Part shown: positions 23,238 to 34,004 of the stretch, one piece after another
Layout of the letters: every line of letters starts with the position of its first letter
Numbering within the stretch: the stretch's first letter is position 1
NCBI GenBank assembly: GCA_036873135.1
Contig: JAPTYO010000024.1
Location: 1,054,001 to 1,118,000 of the forward strand
DNA length: 64,000 bases
From: Clarkia xantiana subsp. parviflora
Lineage: Eukaryota; Streptophyta; Magnoliopsida; Myrtales; Onagraceae
Direction of reading: 5' to 3'
Translations under genes and position numbers: made by a program
The notes under the pieces: model-generated
Seen by the model: only the letters and a program-made list of their open reading frames with translations
Told to the model about the DNA's origin: nothing
Database searches by the model: none

Positions 23238-24430
23238 GCTCCCACTCGCCGGAATGGGAGGGTGCCCGTAATGTATTTTTGTCCAAATCCGCATCAACAT
23301 TTCTCCCCTTTGATCTGCTCCGTGCTTCCGAATAGTTCATACGAGGTTTGTCGTGTGACCGGCGGATACGACGGGCATCGTGCTACTCATCTGTTAGGAG
23401 TGTTGTAGCGCCCGCGGAACGTTGATTCCCTTTTCTCCAATCAACCTGTTATAAACAACATTTATACATATTGTACCGCGTTGTATCCTAGGTCAACTGA
23501 TAATTCTCCATTTGCCTAATTTCCACATAGGAACACTTCTCCAAGGCATCCGTACAAGTATTCACAACCTTCAACTACTATCCGGTTGGTGGCCACCTAG
23601 TGAATATAAGATTCAGTGAATTACATGTGAACTTGAACATCCCCATCGCTCATACCCTTACTCAAACCCAACCGGTTTCCAAAGACGTGGTCACTGGGCC
23701 TTTTTGTTCAGCACTACGCTGGTACGCCGAGAAGCGAGCAATGAGCCTGATTTTAGGTATGAGTTCTGAGTCCATGAGGATACTTTGGGTGCCTCTTCAT
23801 AAGGCTCCCGGGATCAATCACACGCTCGAGGTGAAGAAGTTTGCGCCCGCCAGAATCACGAGGATTCTTTTCCTAACACAACCGAGATGTGACCCCAGTG
23901 GTCGTACATGGCACGCGTAGTATGAAGCACGCGTTGATAGCATACCTGAACCTTTTGGGTCAACAGCAATGGGATATGTCAATCATGCTATCAAAGATTT
24001 TCATCTGGCCCAGAATGTGGATTTATGACGAACGGAGTTCATCACGGCGATATGCAGGACGAAGATCATGTCGAGTTACTTCGACAATAGATAATCGTTC
24101 CGCGTAATCAGGTTTAACCCCCTAATTCTTAGCCAGCCTTGCATAGTAGAGGCCCCCCCTCCACCGCAAGACGACCATACCTGCGTGACTAGGTAAGGCC
24201 CACATTCGACATAGTTTGGCAGAGGATTGCGTCTTCCTACGACTCAGTTTATAGACCGTGTAATCAAAACATTATGACGTCGATTGATCATAAACTTAGT
24301 TGCAATTCTTTTGCTTACAAAATGTAACTTTCTAATATCAAATTGTTATCACAGATACATGCCATTTCTAAACCCTACGAATCCAAGCAGTTTTACATGC
24401 TTTTCAAATATATCCCTGCACAGTGGTTTA
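23238..24430 (-). other. A 3' untranslated region
   Basis: It is non-coding and collinear with 18879-20159 of C. It includes the polypurine tract at its left edge. Confidence 0.65.
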
Positions 24431-24439
24431 GTTAATGGG

Positions 24440-25430
24440 TCCGCGATCATATTATCAGTGGAAAACTATTCCATAGTGATTATATTGTCTTCTACCATCG
24501 ATTTAGCATAAAAATATTTCACATCAATGTGTTTGGTCCTACTATGGTACTTCGGATTCTTAACTGCCGCAATAACTGCCTGACTATCGGAGAACACCTT
24601 TACAGGTTTACTTCGGATGTCACCACCAAGCAACGCAGTAAGAAGCCTTTTCAGCCAGACTGCTTTCTGTGCATATTTTAGAGAGAGCAATGAATTATGA
24701 ATCCATTGTTGACAGCGTGACACATGTTAGCTTCCTGCTCGTCCATGAAATGGAGGCATAAGCAAGGAGAAATACTCCTCCTATTGTGGACTTACGATCA
24801 TCCGGATCGCCACCATGGTCAGCTTCACTGTAATCGGTCAATTCTAACTTCACGCCCTCAAAGCACTTAGCATAGCCGGCAGTACCTTTCAGATAATGAA
24901 TTATTCATTTTACAGCCTTTAAATGATGATAGCCAGGATCTGATTGGAAACGTGCTACTAAGCCTACAGCATAACAGATATCTGGACGGGTGCATTGCAT
25001 GGCGTACATCAAACTACAAACCATGCTTAAATATTCCGCACCCTTCATCTTTTCGCGCTCCGCCAGGTTCTTGGGGCCGTCACATTTAGACAGTGCGCAC
25101 CCAAATACCACTGGCGTATCCACGAGTTTGGCATCCTGTAATCTGAACATTTTCAACAATTTGTTGATATAGGCTTCCTGAGATAGACATAATTTCCGGC
25201 AGCCCGATCTCTAGCAATTTTAATTCCCAAGATATATGTGGCCTCTCTCATGTATTTAATCTCAAATACAGATGCCTACCAGGACTTTGACATATTCATG
25301 AAACTCATGTCGTTTGCGGGAATGAGTATGTCGTCCACGTACTAGGGTAAGATGTCATACTTAGACTCGGAAGTCTTATAATGCATGCACGGATTCTTGT
25401 GAAAATCCACTAATCTGTTTCCTATATGCA
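24440..25430 (-). pseudogene. pol: A RT C-terminal part and RNase H
   Basis: Open pieces at 24905-25159 (RLQDAKLVDTPVVFGCALS, SLMYAMQCTRPDICYAVGL) and 24466-24723 (AVWLKRLLTALLGG, VFSDSQAVIAAVKNP, KHIDVKYFYAKSMVEDN) give the copia RT thumb/connection and RNase H, the latter with its end best kept of the three copia copies here. Upstream RT text, including the catalytic box near 25330, is degenerate and the sequence changes identity at about 25430. Confidence 0.85.
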
Positions 25431-25985
25431 GGTCTCCACTTGTCTTTTCCTTAAGAGGGAAGGTTTCCTCTATGTATCTGATGGTCGACTCGATTCGTAC
25501 TTTAGTAGGGAAGCTTTGGTTGTCGACTTGACTTACACTTCAAGAGAGGAGTCTTGAATGACCTTCTCGCCTTGTTCTTTATAACCTCTGTTTGGAAAGT
25601 CGACTTCTGTTTGTAGGGTAGTAGACCATTCATTTTTATCTCCTTATTGCGGACTCGAATGGTCGATCATACATTCTTTTGAGATCTTCGACTTTTTTTT
25701 GGTCGACTCGTACTAGGTTGCCTCGAATCATATCCATCACTTGCCCTCGAGACATAAGTCATTAGTCTTTAAAATAAACGGGAAGGAGTGATGTCGCGTG
25801 CCTTTTATGATGAGAGGACTTTGCCCCTCTGCTCTCCTAGTGCGTAGGCTCATTTCCGTCATTTGGCGTTGGTAGAATCAAGGAGTCAGTAGGGACTGAT
25901 CTCCTTTGTAGAGGCGACTTTCGGAAGTCGGAGGAGGGAGTCAGTGTTATGACTGATCTCTTGACCGCCGCCGACTGTATGAAGT
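25431..25985 (-). repeat. Foreign LTR-like piece inside A
   Basis: It contains cttttccttaagagggaagg and repeated ggtcgactcg, resembling the U3 part of the D LTR (ccttaagaggaagg and ggtcgtcgaatttt at 32440-32740). The copia leader resumes at about 25990. It looks like a Tat-LTR-derived fragment replacing the A gag-RT region, by insertion or recombination. No clear target-site duplication is seen. Confidence 0.4.
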
Positions 25986-25989
25986 AGGG

Positions 25990-26957
25990 TTCGGTTCGGT
26001 TCAACACTCATAACCGGTTCGGTTAGATCTACTTAGTTACCCCGGTCCGACCCGACCCGAATAGGTCGAACCGATTGAGAAAATCTGGTTCGGTTTAATT
26101 TCGTCCTGGTTTAACATATTGGACCGGCCCAATAATCAAAATTTGAAAAGTTGGGCATAAATGTTTACTTGTGGCCCAAGTAGGGTGTTATATCCATTAA
26201 AAATATTAAACTTAGCCACAAAGTAACATTAATTATATAAAATAATTTCCAATATTAAAATATATATATATATATATAGATTTCGGCACACACATAAACA
26301 TATATATATTTATTGCTAAGATTCTATCTTTAAGATTAAATCAATCAACAATATATACATATATATATGTAAATTTCGACACTACATATAATATATATAT
26401 TTTATTTATTGTCAATATCTTTAATAGGGAAACAAATAACTGACGATATATTTTCTCAATATTTTAAGTAGCTAAACCTATCAATACTATCTTTAACCCT
26501 ATTTAAATATTTAGATATATTGATAGTTATATATTTCTATATTGTGAATCTATCATAATGTTCCTAATTATAGATATATTGTTACCTTAATTAAAATTTA
26601 AAATATAGTAAACAATATCCCTAGGTGGTTCGGCCGAAACTTGTAACTTGGTGCCTAAGAAATTTAAAAATTTTATCTTGTAATTCATCTTAGGGTTCGG
26701 CACAAACACCAAATTAGGAACTAGTGGTCAAATTTTAAGATCAAATTTTAATAAGATCAACAATACAAAGTTTGATTTTGATAAATATCACATTTTTCTT
26801 GAAGATCATGAACATCTAATAAACCAAGAACATCATGAAAATTTCGGACCACCTTATACTTCAAAATCCAAAAAATTTAAATTTTCTTTTAAATTTCGGT
26901 CCAAAATTTATATTTTTAAGAACACCAATTTATCAAAATCATGAACTCCTAACACAG
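25990..26957 (-). other. A 5' leader
   Basis: Non-coding leader beginning after the primer site. It holds a GGTTCGGTT-rich block (25990-26110), (ta)n microsatellites at about 26254-26279 and AT-rich sequence with ttcggccgaaacttgtaacttgg. The same order occurs in C (29735-30830). Confidence 0.7.
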
Positions 26958-26969
26958 GCTCTGATACCA
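26958..26969 (-). other. A primer-binding site, initiator tRNA-Met
   Basis: The minus strand reads TGGTATCAGAGC, the canonical Ty1-copia primer site in plants, one base from the LTR end. It fixes the element's orientation. Confidence 0.95.
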
Positions 26970-26970
26970 C

Positions 26971-27530
26971 TGTTAGATTACGGGGAGTAATCATTACGCA
27001 GCGGAAGAATTAAACATACCTCAACAGTTACCGTAGTCCAAGATCCTTTGAACGAGGGAGTTCCCGATCCTCCGGTCGGGACTCGTATAGGTTCTTGTTA
27101 GAGAAGCCCTAGGTGGTGCAGCTCCACAGCAAAGTCTCAGATCAATTCTTGACACGGGGACAGATCTTCGGTGAGTTGCTCGAAAGCAATTTGGCACACC
27201 CTTTGTGTAGGGAATGGTGCGGCCGAACTTGATGTGTGGGAGGAGGGTTTTTCTCTCTAAAAAAATCTTGTGAGGGAATTATGATTAACCCTAAATATTC
27301 CTAACACCTCTTATTTATAGGAGGAGTAAAGTGGAAAAAAGTCCACTTTGCCCCTCACTAATCTTTCGGCCGGCCTATGTATTGGGGAGGCCCAATTTTT
27401 TTGGGCCTCCCATGTCAATTGGGATTTGGGTCTAGCCCAATTACCCTAATGTGACATTTACCCAAGTTCATTAGGTAAAATATACATATTATGGGCTACC
27501 AATTACGGCGCCCATCACCATATGCTTACA
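26971..27530 (-). repeat. A 5' LTR (560 bp)
   Basis: Plus-strand ends are tgttagattacgg and catatgcttaca (TG...CA on the minus strand also). The TATA box is at 27312-27319 on the minus strand. It is clearly homologous to the A 3' LTR and more distantly to both C LTRs. Confidence 0.9.
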
Positions 27531-28333
27531 ATCCCATGGTTTAAATCGTTTTGTTTCCAAAATTCAATTTAATTTAATCCAATCGGTGTCAAACATGTTC
27601 ATCAGTACAAAATTTATCATATAATGGAGTACTAACAAATAAGAAAGAAATAAATCGGCCCGTCCTTAGAACTACGCAATCGATGGATATCAATGGAATT
27701 TCGATGTTCCGCGATATTTAGATGAATGAGTGTGATTATTCATGTTTGATACGACCATCTTGATAGACATTTCGGTTATAACTTCGTTTCGGATCGATCC
27801 CGTTTTATTTGGTCGATTAATTTTGATAAGTAGATCTCATTTCAAATCGAATGGAAACTACTTTATTCAATAATTCAGAATCTTAACCAACCAAAATTCA
27901 AACATTAAACGAACAAATAAGAGAACCAATGGCAATTGGTCTGTTTTAAGATTTTCGGCAAAGCTGTAAGAGATAAAGGAAAAGCTGCAAGAAGAACTGC
28001 TATCAACTCGACCGACGATCCTACAAGAAATATTCACAAGTGAATTTCATCAGGAGACACTAGTCATATAAAAGATTAACGACTTTATATATGTTTCTTA
28101 ACGAGGTGTACCTGTTTAGGGCACTAATCAACAGTGTTTGTGCACTAGATCTCGTTTATGGAGCGATTTGATCCCGTTCCCTCTACTGATTCCCTTGATC
28201 TCTTGCGGTGGTGCACAGTGGAACCTTCCGGCTCCTTTTGGTTTCTTTCGGAAAATAAGACCATGGTAAACATAATCGATTCGATTAAGTAACCCAATCC
28301 TTTGTCGTCATCTAACCATGATAACGGGTATCT
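27531..28333 (-). other. C gag-integrase interval
   Basis: It resumes C after the nested element A. The part 27700-27900 is collinear with G at 11800-12060. I see no intact coding motif; the protease and integrase cores are not recognisable. Confidence 0.45.
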
Positions 28334-29090
28334 CTATGCTATATTGAGTACTTTCTTCCAATTGGATCTTTCGTCCTGAAGATCCGATGTGGTTTTTACG
28401 CCAACATCTTGGGAAAGTAGGGCAATATACTTTAACAATACTTTTCTGGCTTCGGCTGGCCTCCCTTTACCGTAACGGAGTTTAAGGGCACCCCAAAGCT
28501 GAAGAGCACTGTAGTTGAGTTTGAAGTCCTCTGCAACCTCTCCGTCTTGGGCTGCCAATATCACCTTACAAGCTCTCCGATCCTAAAGGCCTCTATTCCC
28601 CTGGCGGGTTTTGAGATTTTCATATTCATACACCAATGTACTTCCCATTTCAGCATCAATACATTCGTGTGTATTTTATGTCATGAGAAGTTCCCTTACA
28701 TGTTCACTCCATGCATCACAGTCCATACCATCCAGATTGCAAGGTTCATAGAAGCGTACTAATCCAACCATGAAAACTAACACATTGATAATCATGCATA
28801 ATCAGGGAGATGATAACATTTTGAGAAATAATTGCATACATCGGATATCTATTAAGATGGAATACGACAAATAATGATTACTCAGCCATCTAAACCAACC
28901 GACCGCCAGTAAACCGAGGGAAGGGGGTTCGTGAAAGAGTTCATGTTACCGCCGTCTTCAATCCAATAGATCACGTTACTTACCAGAACAAGAAATTTAA
29001 ATAAGCATACCCGATCTTGGCTTTCCCAAGGCCTTTTTGTATTTAAAAATGTTATGATGAACTTAAGCATGCCTATATAAATCTACTTCA
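28334..29090 (-). pseudogene. gag: C gag (decayed)
   Basis: The clearest piece, 28334-28564 on the minus strand, reads NYSALQLWGALKLRYGKG, PAEARKVLLKYIALLS and TSDLQDERSNWKKVL. It is homologous to the G Gag remnant at 11205-11390. The part to 29090 is broken but lies where the Gag N-terminus should be. Confidence 0.6.
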
Positions 29091-30201
29091 CAAGTAAATT
29101 ATCATAGCAAGCCAAAAATTCATCAATCAAACCATACAGCACGCATACGCGTCATGCGTTTAATGTTCCAAGGAACTCATGCTAGCATATATAATTCTAC
29201 CTTCCAAGTAAACTATCACATGTAGCTACATCCTCAACATTCAAGCATACGTGTCATACATGAACACTTCCACATCAATCATGCATATTTGGCGACTGGG
29301 TTTTGTTTTTAAAACATTTAAAATATGAGGGGCTGACTTGCAATTCATGCTTATAATTAACCATCCGTGTTTCTAGACATGAATCATAGGAAATCACAAC
29401 CATCACAGTATGTCTGTCCTAATGCGCAAACCATATATTTAACCAGGGCTCCGCCCCCAAGATCCAGCTAGTTTGACATCGTCAAGGCAATAGTTCTAAA
29501 AAATATATGTGACAAAAAAAGTAAAAAATTGCAATTCAGCCCTCTAATTGATCCAGTCCCTAAATCATGCATTTCCGAGATTCATCCCCATAATCGTAAC
29601 TAGGCATTAAGGTTTAATCAAAATCATGAAAGTTTTAAACCTTTGAGCACTGTGTAGACTAATTAAAGTTAAAAAACATTTGGATTTTAAAACTTGACCA
29701 TCATATTTTATTAATTGACTTGAATTCGACTTTGAAAAATCCGGTTCGGTTCAGTCAATTTCGGTCCGGTTCGGTTCGGTCCAGAAATTCCGGTTCGGTT
29801 CGGACCGGTTTTATTATCAAAATCTGTTTGGTCCGAACCAGTCCAATAAAATAGGGTTCGGTTCAATCACTCAAAACCGGTTTGGTTAGGTTCACTTAGA
29901 TAACCCGGTTCGACCCAACCCGGCTAGGTAGAACTAATTAAGAAAATCCGATTTGGTTTTTGTTCCTATCCGGTTTAGCAAATTGGACCGGCCCATTAAT
30001 CGCACAAGGGTTGGGCCGAAATAATATTGCGGGCTAAATAGGGTTTTAAAGTCCACTATAAAAACTTAACTTAGCCTCCAAGAATTATTAACTATATAAA
30101 ATAATTTCCAATATAGTATATATATATATATATATATAGATTGACACATATAAACATATATATATTTATTGCTAAGATTCTATCTATAAGACAAAATCAA
30201 T

Positions 30202-30232
<31 letters not shown>

Positions 30233-30830
30233 TTCGGTCAAATCAAATATATATATATATATATATATATTTATTGTCAATATCTTTAATAGGGAAACAA
30301 ATATACAGACAATATATTTTCTTAATCTTTTAGGTAACTAAATCTATCAATAATATCTTTAATCCCTATAATTTAGCTAGATATATTGATAGTTATATAT
30401 ATCTATATATTTAATGTGAACCTATCCTTATGTTTCCAATTATAGATATTGTTACCTTTACTAAAAATTAAAATATGGTAAACAATAACCTTAAAAATTT
30501 CGGCCGATACTTTTAACTTGGTGCCTAAGAAATAAAAAATTTTACCTTGTAAATCTCATTAGGGTCCGACCGAAAAACACCAAGTTGGAAATAAGTGGTC
30601 AAATTTCAAGATCAAATTTTAATAATATCTACAATCTAATGTTTAATTTTGATAAAAATCCACTAATTCTTGAAGATCATGAACATCAAATTTTACTAAG
30701 AACATCATGAAAATTTCGGCCCTAACAATTGTAAAAATCAGAAATTTTAAATTTTCATTCTTTAAAATTTCGGCCATCACCTTTAAAATCAGGAACACCA
30801 ATTTATCAAAATCAAGAACTTCTAACACAG
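29091..30830 (-). other. C 5' leader
   Basis: Non-coding. It carries the GGTTCGGTT/CCGGTTCGG block (29735-29960), (ta)n runs (30115-30140, 30203-30270) and the stretch cttggtgcctaagaaat shared with the A leader. Confidence 0.65.
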
Positions 30831-30842
30831 GCTCTGCTACCA
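30831..30842 (-). other. C primer-binding site, initiator tRNA-Met (one mismatch)
   Basis: The minus strand reads TGGTAGCAGAGC, one base from TGGTATCAGAGC, placed one base from the LTR as in A. Confidence 0.85.
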
Positions 30843-30843
30843 C

Positions 30844-31450
30844 TGTTGGATTATGGGGCTGATTACTTTGGAAACTTAAAAACAGTTACATGCCAGTAAT
30901 CAGAATTACGCAACGGAAGATGTGCACATACCTTTAACCCTTTTTGTAGTCCCCAAGGATCCTACTGAGGGAGTTCACGAGTCACGACCCACGGGACGGA
31001 ATCTTAAGAAGTTCTTGTTAAGAAAGTCCTACGCGGTATAGTCTCCACAACAAAGCCTCTGATCGATTCTTGGCAGGGACGAATCTCCGAAGTCTATTGC
31101 TCCAAGAAAATTGGCACACCCTTGGTGCTTGTATATGGTTCGGCCAAAACTTGTTCTAGGGGGGAGGGTTTTCTCTCAAATCACCACTTAGGAGGAATTG
31201 TGAATTACCATTAAGAAAACCCTAACACTCCTTATTTATAGAAGGAGTAAAGTGGACAAAAGTCCACTTTGCCCCTACACTATAGTTTCGGCCGGCCATG
31301 TATAAGGGATGCCCAATATTTGGGCCTCTCATGTCAATTGGGATTTGGGTCAAGCCCAATTACACTAATGTGACCTTTACCCAATTTCTTATGTAACGTA
31401 TACATATTAATGGGCTCCTAATTACGGCGCTCAATCTCCATATGCTAACA
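30844..31450 (-). repeat. C 5' LTR (607 bp)
   Basis: It runs from tgttggattatgg to catatgctaaca and is followed by the GTCAA target duplication. The minus-strand TATA box is at 31233-31240. Its partner is the LTR at 18311. Confidence 0.92.
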
Positions 31451-31455
31451 GTCAA

Positions 31456-31888
31456 TTATTTCCGCCCTCTTAGGAATGAGAGGGGCTAGATGCCTAATTC
31501 CTGTAGTTTTTATGCTCGAATCTCCAGGTTCTAGGGGAGGCATTTCTAGCGTTGCCTTTAGAGGCCGTGGAATTGCCCATGTCTGTGCCTGGTTCCAAAA
31601 GGCAGTGAAAGTTGCCAATACTTCTGGTGGCACATCTACATGTGCTTGTCTTGTTTCTTCTAGTACTAGAGGTGGAGATACTATAGTGATAGGTCTTACC
31701 TTCTCTGTAACCAATGGTGGCACAACTTGTGAGTTTTGCTCTTTATCAACTGCCTCATTGCGCTGTGTGGGCGGCTCTTTTCTCGTTTGTTCTTCCATTG
31801 GTTGAGAAGTCGTGGGGTCTAACCAAGGCACTTTTGTTTCTTCGACCAACGCGGACACTCGTCTAGGTTTATACTTCATCGTGGCCAT
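31456..31888 (-). pseudogene. gag: D gag N-terminal part
   Basis: A plausible start at 31888 (MATMKYKPRRVSALVEE) leads to a Pro- and Glu-rich N-terminus with the conserved helix PPEVLATFTAFWNQAQ. This is like AMPVFLEALEALLDRRE in E and AMPMFLAAVEALLDRRE in F. It is open for 144 residues and is then cut by C; the frame resumes at 18305. It starts shortly after the D primer-like site. Confidence 0.7.
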
Positions 31889-31901
31889 GATTTGTTGATC
31901 A

Positions 31902-31922
31902 CCTTCCCACGGACAGCGCTGA
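31902..31922 (-). other. D primer-binding-like site
   Basis: The minus strand reads TTCAGCGCTGTCCGTGGGAAG between the LTR end (CCAACA) and gag. It resembles the TTGGCGCCGTCTGTGGGAA sites of F and H with several changes. Confidence 0.55.
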
Positions 31923-31923
31923 A

Positions 31924-32700
31924 TGTTGGATCAAGACTCGTCTAGCATGACTTATGGGAATGGACTTCTAGGTATCGCCTTTGATAACTCTCTTTAGATA
32001 TCTATTTGACCTCAGGAAAGTACATAGTTTTCTTTTGGAGATTTTTGGTAGCGAGTACCTTAAAAGAGGGTTGGGATTTGCTCCTGATTCCACTTCGAAG
32101 CGTAATTCAGTAATGGATTATGAGAGTTAATAATAATTATAATGTGAAAACATCTTAGTATTTATAGGCTAAAAGATACTGACTTTAGCTGGCGGTTTGA
32201 CCCTTGGGAGAGTGTTTTCTCTTGTGGCGGTTGAAGTAGGTGACAAGCAGGTTGTCACCTCTTTGTTTCTTAAGAGAAGAGGTTCTCTTAAAGTCGGCAT
32301 AAGAAGGTTACCACCTGGTCGTTCCTTAGGAAGGAAGATTTCTTCTAGAGACGGTGACAAGTAGGTCGTCACCTCACCTTTCCTTAAGATGAAGGGTTCT
32401 TTTGGAGGTAGTAACAAGTAGGTCGCCACCTCACCTTTCCTTATGAGGAAGGGTTTTGTCTGGAGGCGGTGACAACTCGGTCGCCATCTCACATTTCCTT
32501 AAGAGGAAGGATTTTGTCTGGGTGGCGGTGAAAATCAGGTCGCAGCCTTACCTTTCTTTAAGCGGATGGATTTTAACAAGGGGTACCTTACTTTCACTTT
32601 TAATCATCAATTTGAGTGGCTCCAACCTTTATAAAAAGAGTCGTCAACCTCTTGTCTTCATTTTCTTATGTCCAACTTTGTTGGTCGTCGAATTTTGAGT
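31924..32700 (-). repeat. D 5' LTR with ~60-bp subrepeats
   Basis: It begins tgttggatcaag next to the primer-like site. A minus-strand TATA box (TATAAATA) lies at 32159-32166. From 32215 to 32580 a unit of about 57-60 bp with the core aggtcgccacctcaccttt is repeated about six to seven times. The right end is not clear; ggtcgtcgaatttt repeats run to about 32740. Confidence 0.6.
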
Positions 32701-32926
32701 CTTATCTCTTGAGAATCCCGACTTGTTAGTCGTCGATTTTATATCTTCTGGATTTGCGATCTAACAACCACTACCCGGTCTGTCCCTTTTTTACAGCTAT
32801 TGGAAGCAGTGACCCGAATATTACTGAATGCCCAAATTCATACGATTCATACATTAATTGTTCATCTTTTTTGTTGTTCATCCCTGCAATCAGTCATTCC
32901 TATATTTCATTACTGGTCGTCCCTGC
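32701..32926. other. Junction region between D LTR and element H
   Basis: No gene is recognised. It may hold the D terminus and the upstream flank of the LINE found at 43240, since H (target site CCTGC, 32922-32926) lies between them. Confidence 0.35.
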
Positions 32927-34004
32927 TGTTAGGTTATAAAGTCTAGGTCAACGGGTCGTCAATCTAGAATTTATCTCCCACTAATGAAATGTCGGGTTCA
33001 GTGTTCCTAGGACTAGTCATTCTGATACATGCCCTTATGCTCCCTTGGGGTAGTCGTTCTGATATATGTCATTCTCTTCTCTCCTTCTGACCTCCTTTCT
33101 TTCTCTCCTTCTGACCTCCTTTCCTTCTCTCCTTCTGACCTCCTGAGGCTTGTACTTCTTACCCCTGGGGCTTGTCCTACTGCTCTATGCTCTTCTGCTT
33201 CTTTGGCTCTCTTCTCCTTGCCACCCTGCAAGAGGGGCAATACCAGGCACAGAGGGGGGGGGGGTGGTGCCTGATGAACCCTCTCCGATGCCTAAGTCAG
33301 TACGGTTTTAGAGAGATAAAGCTAGAGAGATGTCAGAGCAGAATTGTGCAACTTGCCAAGATGATCAAATGAATAGTGGAGGTGGGGTATTTATAGGCAA
33401 CGGTGTCATTAAGGTGGCTTAATGACATCGTTAACGTTTAAACACAGTTAATTAACCTTTAAACGCATAATTAGGACCTTAGGATACGGAGAAGGTAGGC
33501 GGAATAAACCGAGTGTGGGAGTCCAAGGGTGGTGCCGGGGCCCTTGGGGGGAGGGAAATCCGACCCCCAAGGGTAGGGGTTGGGTGAGGGCACCCAACCC
33601 CTCCTAGGGAGGATGGGGTTGGCCAACCCCATCCCCCCTAGGGGAGATCGGGTTGGCTGACCCGATCTCTCCTAGGAGAGATCGGGTTGGCCGACCCGAT
33701 CTCTCCTAGGAGAGATCGGGTTGGCCGACCTGATCTCTCCTAGGAGAGATCGGGTTTGTCCACCCGATCTCCCCTAGGAGAGATCGGGTTGGCTGACCCG
33801 ATTTCCCCTAGGGGAGGTCGGGTGTGGCCACCCAACCTCACCTAGGTGAGTTTGACTCGGCCGGACGAGCGCTTCGGCCTCGTCCGAGCCGTTGGTGTTC
33901 TCGCGAAGTGTTCGGGTTGAAGTTTCGATTTACAATCATTAACGGGGTGATAAAAATATAACGATTCGGAAGTCAACGGGTTCAAATTGGGCGTATATCC
34001 ATCA
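32927..34004 (-). repeat. H 3' LTR (1078 bp)
   Basis: It runs from tgttaggttataaag to gtatatccatca. Against the 5' LTR I count about eight base changes plus one extra 34-bp palindromic unit and a short indel in the cctccttctctccttctga repeats (33075-33145). The minus-strand TATA box is at 33388-33395, and a G-run lies near 33257. Confidence 0.92.
33610..33850. repeat. 34-bp palindromic tandem array in H LTR
   Basis: Unit agatcgggttggccgacccg atctctcctagg is itself a near-perfect inverted repeat. Five to six copies occur here and one fewer at about 42870-43040 in the other LTR. The flanking units (gggttggccaacccc, ggtgtggccacc) are variants of the same palindrome. Confidence 0.92.

Larger units (their letters stand above)
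22637..27530 (-). mobile_element. Element A: Ty1-copia element nested in C, internally deleted
   Basis: LTRs lie at 22637-23237 and 26971-27530, flanked by near-identical 5-bp sites ATCTC (22632-22636) and ATCCC (27531-27535). A perfect initiator-tRNA-Met primer site lies next to the right LTR, so A reads on the minus strand. The internal region keeps leader, end of RT, RNase H and 3' untranslated region, but no gag, protease, integrase or RT active site. About 550 bp of unrelated sequence sits between leader and RT. Confidence 0.88.
18311..31450 (-). mobile_element. Element C: Ty1-copia element split by element A, inserted in D gag
   Basis: The LTRs at 18311 and 30844 are closer to each other than to those of A (shared ggggctgat and tacatgccagtaatcagaattacgca). 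The 5-bp target-site duplication GTCAA flanks the whole unit (18306-18310 and 31451-31455), and D gag resumes on both sides. From right to left: 5' LTR, primer site, leader, gag, interval, insertion of A, integrase end, RT, RNase H, long 3' untranslated region, 3' LTR. Without A it is about 8.2 kb. All coding parts are decayed. Confidence 0.9.

Noticed and set aside
26254..26279. Possible functional TA-rich element
   Set aside because: Plain (ta)n microsatellite shared with C; nothing beyond simple repeat.
33013..33274. SEGEKERR-repeat ORF and its antisense in H LTR
   Set aside because: Caused by the cctccttctctccttctga repeats in the LTR; the two LTR copies differ by an indel that breaks it.
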